Shown here one piece after another: positions 46,712 to 56,423 of a DNA stretch of 64,000 nucleotides; within the stretch, counting starts at the first letter, position 1; each line of letters begins with the position of its first letter. Source of the DNA: an uncultured Coprococcus sp. (GTDB lineage: Bacteria > Bacillota > Clostridia > Lachnospirales > Lachnospiraceae); contig CANQTC010000009.1 in assembly GCA_947626675.1 (NCBI GenBank), forward strand, positions 1 through 64,000, read 5' to 3'. Made by a program: the position numbers and the translations under genes. Below the pieces are notes generated by a model, which made no database searches, was not told the DNA's origin, and saw nothing but the letters and a program-made list of their open reading frames with translations.

Positions 46712-47529
46712 TTACGAAGTACCTTCTTGTAAAATATTTCCCTCATTTTATTGGGCATCATACCAACTACAGCATGGGGAACTGTAGATTCCAGGTATTC
46801 TATCTTATTTGTATATCCCATTTCATGAATTGTCTTTCTGTAATCAAGCATATGCTTCACATAAGCTCTGCCGCCGCGTCTTTTATACAAATCATCCCCG
46901 GCACGCATATACAGAATCGGTTCACTGATATTATATCCTTTTGCGCCATTTGCCAGCATACGAACCCACAAATAGTAATCTTCAAAATATGGAAAATCCT
47001 GATACCCGCCTGCCGCTTCTACTGAACTCTTTCTGAACATGACAGACGGATGATTAAACGGATTTCGCTTCTTTGAAAATGCCACAATTTCGTCATGCCT
47101 GTGGGGCAGTACCCTGTTTGCTATCGGATTTTCGATTGTTCCTTCAAATTCCGTTATTGCACCGCCTACGATATCGACTTCCATCAGCTCAAATATCTGA
47201 AGCTGTTTTTCAAACCGGTCTTCCATACAGATATCATCGCTGTCCATTCTTGCTACCAGTTCATTTCTGCAATGTTTCAGTCCCACATTAAGCGCCACGC
47301 CAAGACCTTTATTTTCATGAAGCCTCACAATATGAACCGCTTCATATGCTTTCTCATATTCTGCAAGTACATTATCCAACTCTTCTGTAAGCGGGCCGTC
47401 GCATACAATTACAAAGTCATCTGTCACTACGGTTTGATTGAACACGCTGTCGATACTCGACCTTAAGTAATCGCTTTTTTCTTTTTCATATACTGACATC
47501 AGCACTGAATATTTCTGATATTCCTTCAT
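46708..47529 (-). CDS. GT2 family glycosyltransferase
   Basis: 273 residues, GT-A fold, with SVLMSVYEKEKSDYL at the N-terminus, VIVCDGPLTEEL near 40, the DxD segment ARMDSDDI near 95, and YFEDYYLWVRM near 177 (ED...W base region). First gene of the surface-polymer unit; it may decorate the polymer or build its linkage unit. AGGGACAGG precedes the ATG. Confidence 0.9.
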   Translation of the reverse strand: MKEYQKYSVLMSVYEKEKSDYLRSSIDSVFNQTVVTDDFVIVCDGPLTEELDNVLAEYEKAYEAVHIVRLHENKGLGVALNVGLKHCRNELVARMDSDDICMEDRFEKQLQIFELMEVDIVGGAITEFEGTIENPIANRVLPHRHDEIVAFSKKRNPFNHPSVMFRKSSVEAAGGYQDFPYFEDYYLWVRMLANGAKGYNISEPILYMRAGDDLYKRRGGRAYVKHMLDYRKTIHEMGYTNKIEYLESTVPHAVVGMMPNKMREIFYKKVLRK

Positions 47530-47656
47530 AATAACAGCCTGTCCCTCTTTTCCAAATTACTTATCATTTTTTAAGAAAACATTATTTTCCATTTGTAATA
47601 GTAGCATAATGAGGGGTGTTTCGCAATATTTATCATATCTTTACCGATTTTACCAA

Positions 47657-48139
47657 CTAGCTGTACGATACCATCTGCTCCACAAGTTCTTCCCCTGCAT
47701 ACTTTAGCTTTAATGTAAAAAATGGTGCGTTCTCTTCAAGCAAATGAAAAAATACTTTATCACCTTCCCATAATGGGAGATTGTATACTTCTGATTTTGC
47801 AACCCACTCAAGCCTGCCTTCGGTACAGCCTTCCATAACACTTTTTACAAGTTCGCCTTCATATCCGGTAGCTGTATAAAGAAACATATACTCCGTCTGC
47901 CATCTGTCACTTATAAATGTGATAACACCTCTTAACCGATACTTTGTAAGGCGAAGTCCTGTCTCTTCCTGAACTTCTCTTAAAAGACATTCTTCAGGAC
48001 TCTCATCCTTCTCAAAATGGCCGCCTACGCCAACCCATTTGTCCTTATTGATATCATTTTCTTTTTTTACCCTGTGCATCATTAAGTACTGGTCATCTTT
48101 TTCTATATAGCAAAGGGTTGTCAGATTGCTCTTGTCCAT
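47657..48139 (-). CDS. Nudix hydrolase (8-oxo-dGTP-type)
   Basis: 160 residues. A complete Nudix box from GHFEKDES to REVQEETGL (about 40-62) shows the GX5EX7REUXEEXGU pattern. The MutT-like subgroup with a C-terminal WEGDKVFF segment cleans oxidised nucleotides; the substrate is not proved. GGGAG precedes the ATG. Confidence 0.9.
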   Translation of the reverse strand: MDKSNLTTLCYIEKDDQYLMMHRVKKENDINKDKWVGVGGHFEKDESPEECLLREVQEETGLRLTKYRLRGVITFISDRWQTEYMFLYTATGYEGELVKSVMEGCTEGRLEWVAKSEVYNLPLWEGDKVFFHLLEENAPFFTLKLKYAGEELVEQMVSYS

Positions 48140-48216
48140 GTTTTTTCTCCCATCGTATATTGATTTTTATTATGTTTCATCCATCATTTTCTGATTTTTT
48201 AAAATATATGAGTGCT

Positions 48217-48954
48217 TTATATAACCCCATTATTGACTATGTACACATACTTTTCGTATTTTACGTCAATCGTTCCTGCCAGTTGTTCATATACTTCCCA
48301 CGAAAAGTCCAGGCAGTAGAAATGTTTGTTTATATTGCAAACAGCTTTACAATAATCAAAAAAGAAGCTGTCTTGCTCTTGCTCTGCATGTGGTGGATTA
48401 TCAGAAACTTTATAATAGGTGTCAATAAATCGGCGGATATATATATTTTCTGCTACATCTGAACGATTCAGGGTGCCGCCCATATCTGTCCCAAAGAATG
48501 TAAGGGGCGACCGTCTTCTGCTTCTGATTTCTTCTATTGTATTCAGATTATGATTTTCGTAAAATTCTCTGCTCATAAACTGTCTGTCAAGGAGCCATGT
48601 GAACAGATAAATAATTGGCATGGCTGCATAATCGTATATGCCATTTTTTTCTTCATCAGTAAGCTCCTCTATATGAATTCTGCCATGAATAGACATATAT
48701 TCCAAAGCTGCCGCTTCCCATGTCTGTTTGGATTGATATGATGAAAATTTTTCTACTACTTGTTTAGGCTTTCTGTTATACTTTATTGAAATCGCCATAC
48801 TGCCTGCAAATATCAATATAAATGCTGCAAAAAATAATAGCAAAACCGGCAATTTAATTTCATCATTGTTTAACGTAGCCACCAAAAACAATATAGCAAC
48901 GCATAAATAAAAAGCTAACAATATTCCCATATATATTCCTACCTTCTTATCCAA
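48217..48954 (-). CDS. Membrane protein of unknown function
   Basis: 245 residues. Two N-terminal hydrophobic segments (about 7-28 and 35-56) are followed by a soluble domain that includes LLDRQFMSREFYE and a region of acidic and aromatic residues. No family recognised. A TTG start with GGGAGG 8 bases upstream is clear. It follows the DUF gene at 49042 by 87 bases on the same strand and may be linked to it. Confidence 0.7.
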   Translation of the reverse strand: MDKKVGIYMGILLAFYLCVAILFLVATLNNDEIKLPVLLLFFAAFILIFAGSMAISIKYNRKPKQVVEKFSSYQSKQTWEAAALEYMSIHGRIHIEELTDEEKNGIYDYAAMPIIYLFTWLLDRQFMSREFYENHNLNTIEEIRSRRRSPLTFFGTDMGGTLNRSDVAENIYIRRFIDTYYKVSDNPPHAEQEQDSFFFDYCKAVCNINKHFYCLDFSWEVYEQLAGTIDVKYEKYVYIVNNGVI

Positions 48955-49041
48955 TCCCTATACCTCCCACTATACAAATTTTCCCTATTAAATTTAATTT
49001 GTTTGGGCAGTGTCAAAAGTGTACAAAAACTTACTGCTCCA

Positions 49042-50148
49042 TCATAAATACTGTTTATGAATACGTTGTTCCGGTTTTATGTCAAACATATATAAAAATA
49101 CCAGAAACAACCACTCCAATGGCTTCATAATCACATATATTACATCAGCGCGAACAGGTGTTGTAATATGTTTTGAAACCGGATATCCATATTTATCATA
49201 AAATCCTCGAATATACTTATGAACAGTTGGAAATTTCTCCTGAATATATTCTTCAAAAGCATTTGCAATACATAACTGCCTGTTTACAACAATTATCGCT
49301 CCATGTCTTTTGCCATATCGTAACGGTTTCACTACCTTTTGATGTCCGCCTGCCGCAACCGTACAAAGATAATGCCCCTGATACTCCGCAGGCGGTGGCG
49401 GAAGCTGCTTTGAAAATGTCCAGTCCGCCGTATCTGTAAAAGCTTTTATTGGCGCATCTATACCTTGTCTGAAAATAATAAATAAAATCTCCAATATTGC
49501 AATTATAAAAAACAGACAGATAAAAACAAGTATGGTATACTGTGAAAAACTATTTATTTTCTTATACAACCAGCTTATCTTTTTTCCGTTTTCTTCTTCA
49601 CTAATTGACCTGTCTTTATATAATTCCACCTGCTGCTTAACCTGCCTGCGCACAGCAGCAACCGAAATGATAAAAATATTGGCATGGTAAACATATAACA
49701 GTGTGCCGATTCCATCAACATTTTTGCTAATCTGTACTGCAATTACAATCTGTATAATATTGAATATAAGCACAGAAGCTATCGACAATGCAGATACCAG
49801 CGGCGGAAGCTTATCAGCATTGACATTAAACAAAATTATCAGTCCGACAAATCCCAAAAGAACAGGGAATCCTATACTAAACCCATATTGTGAAGAAATA
49901 CTGTAATGATGCTGCATAACATTAACCTGCTCATACCAATCCCCTGAAGTCTCAAATTGAAAAGAGTATAACATACTATAGCATAGCCCGCCGATAAAGA
50001 TTGTAAGCCATGAAATAATTTTCTCCATTTTAGGCGTTTTTGCACATAAATTATAAATATTCCAAATCGTAAGTATTCCCGGAATTGCATATGCAATAAT
50101 TGCAAAAACCAAAAATGTAAGAATATCATCCAAATATAATGATTCCAT
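49042..50148 (-). CDS. Polytopic membrane protein of unknown function (possibly DUF6688-like)
   Basis: 368 residues. About five to six hydrophobic segments fill the first 240 residues. The C-terminal part is soluble and contains CTVAAGGHQKVVKPLRYG followed by GAIIVVNRQLCIANAFEEY. The pattern recalls the DUF6688 group, from memory rather than a search. GGGGAAAGG precedes the ATG. It is the first gene of a pair with 48217-48954. Confidence 0.6.
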   Translation of the reverse strand: MESLYLDDILTFLVFAIIAYAIPGILTIWNIYNLCAKTPKMEKIISWLTIFIGGLCYSMLYSFQFETSGDWYEQVNVMQHHYSISSQYGFSIGFPVLLGFVGLIILFNVNADKLPPLVSALSIASVLIFNIIQIVIAVQISKNVDGIGTLLYVYHANIFIISVAAVRRQVKQQVELYKDRSISEEENGKKISWLYKKINSFSQYTILVFICLFFIIAILEILFIIFRQGIDAPIKAFTDTADWTFSKQLPPPPAEYQGHYLCTVAAGGHQKVVKPLRYGKRHGAIIVVNRQLCIANAFEEYIQEKFPTVHKYIRGFYDKYGYPVSKHITTPVRADVIYVIMKPLEWLFLVFLYMFDIKPEQRIHKQYL

Positions 50149-50430
50149 GTTACCTTTCCCCCGATACGTTCTTATTATTTATATGTATACAACTATATAC
50201 AAAGTATATGATTTTATCAAGTAAAAGTAATCTTCTTCATATCAGATAAACCGGAGGATATCAAATACAGGCTTCAAAAAGTGGTCGCAGATTATTCTTT
50301 TAGTTAAATTTTTCCTGTTTTTCCGCAAATATGCGCTAATTTAGCGAGTTTTAGCGAATCTATTGACCTTTCCACATGTTTTGTTTTATGCTTTAATCAC
50401 CGGCCGGAATATTTATAAAGGAGCTGACAA

Positions 50431-51308
50431 TTGAATACAAACCTAAGAGAATATTTTCCTATAATCAGGACAAGGGATGAAATTTTAGCAGATATCACAT
50501 CGAATTCTTTATTATCAAAGCAGTTCTGCTCCATGCCTCCCCAGTGGCAGGAAGAAATTCTTGATGCCTGTTCGGGAAATAAAGGTATCAAACTTCTCTA
50601 TGATTCTTTTTTTAAGGAAATCATGAATCCTGAATATGCACCGGAGCGTCTTAATGAGCTTCTTACACTGATACTTGGGCGGAAGGTCGAAGTCGTCAGT
50701 GTCTTACAGAATGATTCATCACGCATAGCTGATGAAGCCTCCCTGCTCATCATGGATATCGTCGTCAAGCTTGAGGACAGAAGTATCGCCAACATTGAAG
50801 TCCAGAAAATCGGTTATAAATTTCTGGGGGAACAAGCGGCCTGTTATATATGCTGCAGTATTTTTATTTTATATCTCTTGACAATTTCCGTATTCACTAT
50901 CAAAATAAAGGTATCACTAACGACCTTGATGCATGGATTCTGTTTTTGTCGTCGGACAAACCTACGGATATCATTAAACTTATAACAGAATACCCGAAGT
51001 TTAAGCCCATGTATCATGATATTTACAATATCTGCAGGAATATGGAGAATGTTATGGGATTATTTTCAGAAGAACTGGCTATACTCGACAGAAATACTGT
51101 AAAACTTATGGTAGAGGAAATGCAGGATGAGCTGGATGCTAAAAAAGAGGAACTGGATGACACTAAGATAAAGCTGAATGACACTAAGATAAAGCTTAGT
51201 GATGCTAAGGCTGCCATCATAGAAAAAGATTTGAAACTGGACAATGCAAATGCAGAAATAGCAGAACTTAAACAGAAAATCGCAGAAATGTCTGCCGGCA
51301 GGCAATAA
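50431..51308 (+). pseudogene. Rpn/PD-(D/E)XK nuclease family gene, deleted and frameshifted
   Basis: The first open frame (50431-50985) encodes the N-terminal nuclease half, with LLYDSFFKEIMNPEYAPERL and the core segment SIANIEVQKIGYKF, up to ERAACY-like GEQAACY. The continuation, from EYLFIPLDIF-like LQYFYFISLDNF onward, is in another frame (to 51308). About 70 residues normally lying between the two are missing at about 50845-50855. The coding start is TTG at 50431, with AAAGGAG 7 bases upstream. Rpn proteins are recombination-promoting nucleases. The C-terminal coiled coil has a 21-base duplication (DTKIKLN/DTKIKLS). A terminator follows at 51355. Confidence 0.85.
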
Positions 51309-51354
51309 TACAGATATCAGTATAAAATATGGTATTTCTTCTATGATAATGATG

Positions 51355-51390
51355 GGCGGAAAGTCTTAAAATACAGGCTTTCCGCCTTTG
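51355..51390 (+). terminator. Terminator after the Rpn-family pseudogene
   Basis: GGCGGAAAG and CTTTCCGCC pair, followed by TTTGTCTT. Confidence 0.85.
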
Positions 51391-51475
51391 TCTTATGTAT
51401 CGTGCGTACTTTCAAAATCTACCGGATTTTGCGTCATACTATTATAAAATCTACCGTATACATTATATTATACAA

Positions 51476-52060
51476 TTATTTAAGATTCCCTTTTTTTATA
51501 TTCTCCTTAATAATCCTATCGGTAACTTCGTACAGAACTTCTGAACCAAGTTTCGTTTTTCTCTGTCTTCCATATACCTGAGAAGCGGTTACTCCATGTT
51601 CCCGCCAGTCGCCGCCTTGATTGCTGTGATTTAACATAAGCGGCTGAAGATTGTCCATTGCATGGGCAAACCTTGCTTCAGCAGTATCATTCTCTTCAAA
51701 TTCATCAAACAGCGAAACCATTTCCCTTTTCTGGTCCTCAGGTAAGATTGAAAAAATTCTTTCCTTTGCGGCATTTTCTCTTTCTTTCTGCGTCTCCAGC
51801 CCTTCCGCATCATAGGCATATGTGTCTCCGGCATCGATTTCAACGATATCATGAATCAGACACATCAAAATTACTTTTGCAATATCTACCTTTTCATTAG
51901 CATACTCCCTAAGAATATAAGCCATAATTGCCATGTGCCATGCATGTTCCGCATCGTTCTCGTTTCTGCCATGATTTGATAAATGCGTCTGTCTGAATAT
52001 TGTCTTCTCTTTATCTATTTCCAACGAAAAATCCAATTGCTTTTTTAAGCGTTCATCCAT
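51476..52060 (-). CDS. HD-domain hydrolase (YfbR-like)
   Basis: 194 residues. HD-fold metal ligands are visible: H in NDAEHAWHMA (about 37-46), HD in LIHDIVEIDAGD (about 70-81) and a later Asp in HAMDNLQPLML (about 133). The group includes 5'-deoxynucleotidases and other phosphohydrolases; the substrate is unknown. AAGGGG lies upstream. Isolated from its neighbours by gaps of 110 bases or more. Confidence 0.88.
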   Translation of the reverse strand: MDERLKKQLDFSLEIDKEKTIFRQTHLSNHGRNENDAEHAWHMAIMAYILREYANEKVDIAKVILMCLIHDIVEIDAGDTYAYDAEGLETQKERENAAKERIFSILPEDQKREMVSLFDEFEENDTAEARFAHAMDNLQPLMLNHSNQGGDWREHGVTASQVYGRQRKTKLGSEVLYEVTDRIIKENIKKGNLK

Positions 52061-52172
52061 ATCCAGCTTCCCCTTTTCTCAAAATTAAGTCTTTTTATTA
52101 AAACAGAATACCACAAATCTGGTTCTGTGAACAGGCGGAAGATTTACAATCGTTTTTCAGACGCCTCCCCAA

Positions 52173-54110
52173 TCACTCCAATTCAAATGCACCTGTGTAA
52201 AGCTGATAATAAGTTCCTTTTTCTGCAATCAGCTTTTCATGGCTGCCCCGTTCAATAATTCTTCCATGGTCAAGCACCATAATAACATCGGAATTCTGAA
52301 CGGTAGAAAGACGGTGCGCAATCACAAATACGGTTCTGCCTTTCATCAATTTATCCATGCCGTCCTGTACCAACGCTTCGGTACGGGTATCAATCGACGA
52401 TGTCGCTTCGTCCAAAATCATAACAGGCGGATTTGAAACTGCGGCACGGGCAATAGAAATCAACTGACGCTGTCCCTGCGAAAGTCCGCTGCCATCACCC
52501 TTTAGTACGGTGTTATAACCTTGCGGCAGCATACGAATAAATCCGTCAGCATTGGCAAGTTTTGCGGCAGCAATGCAGTCCTCATCGGTAGCGTCAGGAT
52601 TTCCATAGCGCAAATTTTCCATTACTGTTCCTGTAAATAAATTTACCTCCTGCAAAACGACGCCAAGCGAACGGCGAAGCTCCGCTTTTTTTATTTTATT
52701 AATATTGATACCGTCATAGCGAATTTTGCCATCTGCAATATCATAAAAACGGTTAATCAGGTTTGTAATCGTTGTTTTGCCTGCGCCAGTAGCGCCAACA
52801 AAAGCAATTTTTTGTCCCGGCTCAGCATAAAGAGAAACATCATATAATACCTGTTTTTCTGGAACATATCCAAAATCCACACGTTCCAGAACAACCCGCC
52901 CCATAAGCTTTGTATAAGTAACAGTTCCATCACTATGCGGGTGTTTCCAGGCCCATATACCGGTATGCTCTGCCGTTTCAGTAATTATACCGTTTTCTTC
53001 TCTCGCATTGACAAGGGTAACATATCCATCGTCAACCTCAGCTTCTTCATCCATAAAAGCAAATATACGGGAAGCACCTGCAAGAGCGGTAACAATAGAA
53101 TTAAACTGATTTGAAATCTGTGATACAGGATTTGTAAAGTTCCTTGACAATGTAAGAAACGAGGCAATCATACCAAGCGTCAACGTTCCCATTCCTGTAA
53201 GTCCTATATTTTTTGCTCCCGAAATCGCCATATATGCACCAAGAATTGCAATAATCACATATTGTACATATCCAAGAGCGTTCATCATCGGCATCATGGA
53301 GTTTGCATATCCGTTCGCACTGGCGGCGCTCATAGCCCAAGCCTTATTTCTTTTCCGCAGTTCTTCTTTTGTTTTTTCCTCGTAACAGAAAACCTTAATT
53401 ACTTTTTGTCCATTGACCATTTCCTCAACATATCCATTGACATCAGCAAGCGTTTTTTGCTGCATCATAAAGAAAACGCCGATTTTACCTGTAATCACCT
53501 TTACAATTTGCAGAATCAGAAACATAATGGCAACCGCAACGAGCGTCAGCCATATGCTGATATAAAGCATACAAACCAATACCGCAACAATTGTAAAAAC
53601 AGAAGAAATAAGCTGTGCCATCGATTGCGCTATCATCTGACGAAGCGTATCCGTATCATTCGTATAAAGGCTCATAATATCGCCATGCGTGCGAGTGTCA
53701 AATACACGAATAGGCAGTCGCTGCATTTTTTCAAACATATCATCTCTAATCTTTTTGAGCGCTCCCTGTGCGATTGTTACCATGACCCGATTATAAAACA
53801 AAGTAGACAATACGCCTGCAAGATATATCAAGCTAAGCACAGCAAGCGCCTTTAAAAGGCCGTCAAACACCGGGTTAGCAGTACCAAGCAAAGGCACAAT
53901 GTAATCATCAATCAATGTTTGTAAAAACAAAGACGAAGCGGCGGAGGCAACAGCGCTTAATAATATACATACAACAACAAAAACAAGCTGTCCTTTATAA
54001 TCTTTCATATAGGAAAGCAGTCTGCCAAGCGCTTTTAAATTAAACTGTACTTTCACAGGCGCAGCCGCAGGCATTTCGCCAACAGATGACATTTTTTCTT
54101 TCTTATTCAT
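52173..54110 (-). CDS. ABC exporter half with canonical ATP site
   Basis: 645 residues. Six membrane segments (about 30-320) are followed by an ATPase domain with Walker A GATGAGKTT, signature LSQGQRQ and Walker B MILDEATSS carrying the catalytic Glu. It pairs with the upstream half transporter (which has a degenerate site) to make a heterodimeric exporter of the multidrug type. The ATG at 54110 has AAGGAG 9 bases upstream and overlaps the upstream gene by 8 bases, better than the ATG at 54161. Confidence 0.93.
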   Translation of the reverse strand: MNKKEKMSSVGEMPAAAPVKVQFNLKALGRLLSYMKDYKGQLVFVVVCILLSAVASAASSLFLQTLIDDYIVPLLGTANPVFDGLLKALAVLSLIYLAGVLSTLFYNRVMVTIAQGALKKIRDDMFEKMQRLPIRVFDTRTHGDIMSLYTNDTDTLRQMIAQSMAQLISSVFTIVAVLVCMLYISIWLTLVAVAIMFLILQIVKVITGKIGVFFMMQQKTLADVNGYVEEMVNGQKVIKVFCYEEKTKEELRKRNKAWAMSAASANGYANSMMPMMNALGYVQYVIIAILGAYMAISGAKNIGLTGMGTLTLGMIASFLTLSRNFTNPVSQISNQFNSIVTALAGASRIFAFMDEEAEVDDGYVTLVNAREENGIITETAEHTGIWAWKHPHSDGTVTYTKLMGRVVLERVDFGYVPEKQVLYDVSLYAEPGQKIAFVGATGAGKTTITNLINRFYDIADGKIRYDGININKIKKAELRRSLGVVLQEVNLFTGTVMENLRYGNPDATDEDCIAAAKLANADGFIRMLPQGYNTVLKGDGSGLSQGQRQLISIARAAVSNPPVMILDEATSSIDTRTEALVQDGMDKLMKGRTVFVIAHRLSTVQNSDVIMVLDHGRIIERGSHEKLIAEKGTYYQLYTGAFELE

Positions 54111-55854
54111 TTTCACGGTCTCCTTTCTTCTGTGATTCATACACTTCACGATAAATATCACATTTTTTCAAAAGCTCATCATGTTTGCCAACATCAATGA
54201 TTTTTCCATCGTTTAAAACGACAATCTGGTCAGCATACTGCACAGAGCTTACACGTTGTGCAATAATAATTTTTGTAGTATCCGGAATGGTTTTTGCAAA
54301 GGAGTTTTGAATAGAAGCGTCGGTTTTTGTGTCTACTGCACTTGTAGAATCATCTAAAATCAAAACTTTGGGTTTCTTTAACAATGCACGAGCAATGCAA
54401 AGACGCTGTTTTTGACCACCTGAAACATTACTGCCGCCTTGTTCAATATGGGTATCGTATTTGTTGGGAAATGTCTGAATAAATTCATCAGCACAAGCAA
54501 GTTTACAAGCATATTCAATTTCTTCATCGCAAGCATCCTCATTTCCCCAACGAAGATTTTCTTTAATTGTACCTGAAAACAGCTCGTTTTTCTGAAGAAC
54601 CATTGCTACAGCATTCCGCAGCGTATTGAGGTCATAATTGCGTACATCAACGCCACCAAGCGTAAGACTGCCGCCTGTTACATCATAAAGACGGGGAATT
54701 AACTGCACCAGACTTGATTTTGATGAGCCTGTTCCGCCTATAATACCAATGGTTTCCCCTGAAGCAATCGACAAATTAATGTTATCCAAAACCTTTTTAT
54801 CTGCTTTTGAAGCATAAACAAAATCGACGTCTTCAAAACAAATCGAACCATCTTTCACCGTCATAACAGGATTTTCAGGGTTTGAAATATCCGTCTTTTC
54901 ACTGAGAATCTCAGCAATACGGCGAGCAGACGCAAGAGAAATTGTAATCATAACAAACACCATGGAAAGCATCATAAGGCTTATGAGTATCTGCGTTGCA
55001 TAGGAAATTAATGCTGTCAAATCTCCCGTAGTCATTCCAATCGCAGCATTATTTCCGCTTGAAATAATCGCTTTTGCCCCAATCCATGAAATCAAAATCA
55101 TGCAGGCATACATAAAAAACTGCATAATCGGTGAGTTAAAGGCTATTAGTCGTTCTCCCTTTGCAAAATTGCGGTAAATACTTTCGGAAATGCCTTTAAA
55201 TTTACAAATTTCATAATCTTCCCGATTAAAAGATTTTACTACACGAATCCCACGAATATTTTCCTGCACAACATTATTCAGCTCGTCATAGGTATTAAAA
55301 ACACGGTTCAAAATAGGATTCACCTTTTTAGTAATCAAAAGAAGCAAAAATGCCATCAAAGGAATAACGGCAAGAAAAATCCATGAAACCGTACTGTTTA
55401 TGCGAAATGAAACAAGCATAGAAAAAACAAGCATGACAGGCCCACGAATTGCCATACGAATCAACATCTGATAAGCGTTTTGAATATTTGTAACATCTGT
55501 AGTCAAACGGGTAACAATCGATGCAGTTGAAAACTTATCAATGTTTGAAAAGGCAAAGGTCTGCACATTATCATACATATCCTGCCGCAGATTAGCGGAA
55601 AATCCCACAGAGGCATGCGCGGCAATATGTGCGGAAAGCACGCCTGTAGCAAGCTGAAAGAAAGCAAAGACAAGCAAAACAATTCCGTATTTCCATACAG
55701 CCATCATATCTCCCTTATCAATACCGTTATCAATCACTTTTGCCATACAAAGCGGTATCAGAATTTCAAATGCCGCTTCTAATATTGACATTAAAATTGT
55801 TATGAACGAGCCTTTTTTATATTCGCGAAGACTGTTCATCAGAATCTTTATCAT
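54103..55854 (-). CDS. ABC exporter half with degenerate catalytic site
   Basis: 583 residues. Six membrane segments (about 15-310) are followed by an ATPase domain. The Walker A reads GGTGSSKSS and Walker B ILDDSTSAVD has Asp where the catalytic Glu is expected; the signature VSGGQKQR is intact. This is the pattern of one subunit in heterodimeric exporters such as BmrCD or LmrCD. AAAGGAGG precedes the ATG. A palindrome at 55872-55885 lies directly upstream. Confidence 0.93.
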   Translation of the reverse strand: MIKILMNSLREYKKGSFITILMSILEAAFEILIPLCMAKVIDNGIDKGDMMAVWKYGIVLLVFAFFQLATGVLSAHIAAHASVGFSANLRQDMYDNVQTFAFSNIDKFSTASIVTRLTTDVTNIQNAYQMLIRMAIRGPVMLVFSMLVSFRINSTVSWIFLAVIPLMAFLLLLITKKVNPILNRVFNTYDELNNVVQENIRGIRVVKSFNREDYEICKFKGISESIYRNFAKGERLIAFNSPIMQFFMYACMILISWIGAKAIISSGNNAAIGMTTGDLTALISYATQILISLMMLSMVFVMITISLASARRIAEILSEKTDISNPENPVMTVKDGSICFEDVDFVYASKADKKVLDNINLSIASGETIGIIGGTGSSKSSLVQLIPRLYDVTGGSLTLGGVDVRNYDLNTLRNAVAMVLQKNELFSGTIKENLRWGNEDACDEEIEYACKLACADEFIQTFPNKYDTHIEQGGSNVSGGQKQRLCIARALLKKPKVLILDDSTSAVDTKTDASIQNSFAKTIPDTTKIIIAQRVSSVQYADQIVVLNDGKIIDVGKHDELLKKCDIYREVYESQKKGDRENE

Positions 55855-55871
55855 CGTTTTTCCTCCTTTTA

Positions 55872-55885
55872 TGTAGCACGCTACA
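55872..55885. promoter_or_regulatory. MarR-type operator before the ABC exporter genes
   Basis: TGTAGCACGCTACA, nearly the same 14-base palindrome as at 56366-56379 upstream of marR. Two sites flank the regulator gene, pointing to control of both units by the MarR protein. Confidence 0.7.
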
Positions 55886-55901
55886 CTTTGTATTAAAGTA
55901 A

Positions 55902-55920
55902 AAGCCGAAAAGTATCGGCT
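55902..55920 (-). terminator. Possible attenuating terminator after marR
   Basis: On the minus strand AAGCCGA pairs with TCGGCTT and is followed by TTACTTT, only a few bases after the marR stop. It would set the level of read-through to the ABC genes. Confidence 0.6.
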
Positions 55921-55923
55921 TAC

Positions 55924-56343
55924 TTATTCAAGATTTTTATAAATTACGGAAAGCATTTCCTTTAAATGCGCAACATCTTTTTCAGAAATAGACGCAAGCA
56001 TTTTTTTCTCATTCTCAAGAATATTCTGCTCCATATCCTTTTCCAAAATATCTGCCTGTTCGGTCAGCTTTACAATCTTATTTCGCTTATCAGCCTCATC
56101 TATCCAACATATCACATGCCCTTTTTGTTCCATACGGGAAATCACCCCTACTACAGTCGGATGCGATACTTTTAAGAAAACCTCAATCTCCTTTTGTGTA
56201 GCACAGCCCCCTTTGCTTTTCAAAAATGCAAGAACGCGGCTCTGCGTCCAAGTCAGGTTATAACACTTTAAATCTGCATCAGCCTTCACTTTCAGCCTGT
56301 CATTGATATTTTTGATTAAATAACCAATATCTTTTTGAAACAC
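55924..56343 (-). CDS. MarR family transcriptional regulator
   Basis: 139 residues, a normal MarR length. The winged helix contains WTQSRVLAFLKSKGG, TQKEIEVFLKVSHPTVVGVISRME and the wing GHVICWIDEADKR. The start is GTG at 56343 with AGGCGG 7 bases upstream. Longer in-frame starts at 56373 and 56409 lie inside the operator and promoter, which rules them out. It probably represses its own gene and the exporter operon and is relieved by a ligand. Confidence 0.9.
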   Translation of the reverse strand: MFQKDIGYLIKNINDRLKVKADADLKCYNLTWTQSRVLAFLKSKGGCATQKEIEVFLKVSHPTVVGVISRMEQKGHVICWIDEADKRNKIVKLTEQADILEKDMEQNILENEKKMLASISEKDVAHLKEMLSVIYKNLE

Positions 56344-56365
56344 GATATCACCGCCTTCGCCAATC

Positions 56366-56379
56366 TGTAGCATGCTACA
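56366..56379. promoter_or_regulatory. MarR-type operator of the regulator gene
   Basis: TGTAGCATGCTACA, a perfect palindrome, lies right after the -10 element (56381-56386) and covers the likely transcription start. Confidence 0.75.
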
Positions 56380-56380
56380 T

Positions 56381-56409
56381 ATAATAACATACAACTGCCG
56401 CCACGTCAA
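56381..56409 (-). promoter_or_regulatory. Promoter of marR
   Basis: On the minus strand TTGACG (56404-56409), 17-base spacer, TATTAT (56381-56386). The operator abuts the -10. Confidence 0.75.
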
Positions 56410-56423
56410 GACGTTTTAAGCCC

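Noticed and set aside
50280-50370. Short TTTAGCG direct repeats before the Rpn-family gene considered as an attachment site
   Set aside because: No matching second copy or integrase gene is visible in the window.
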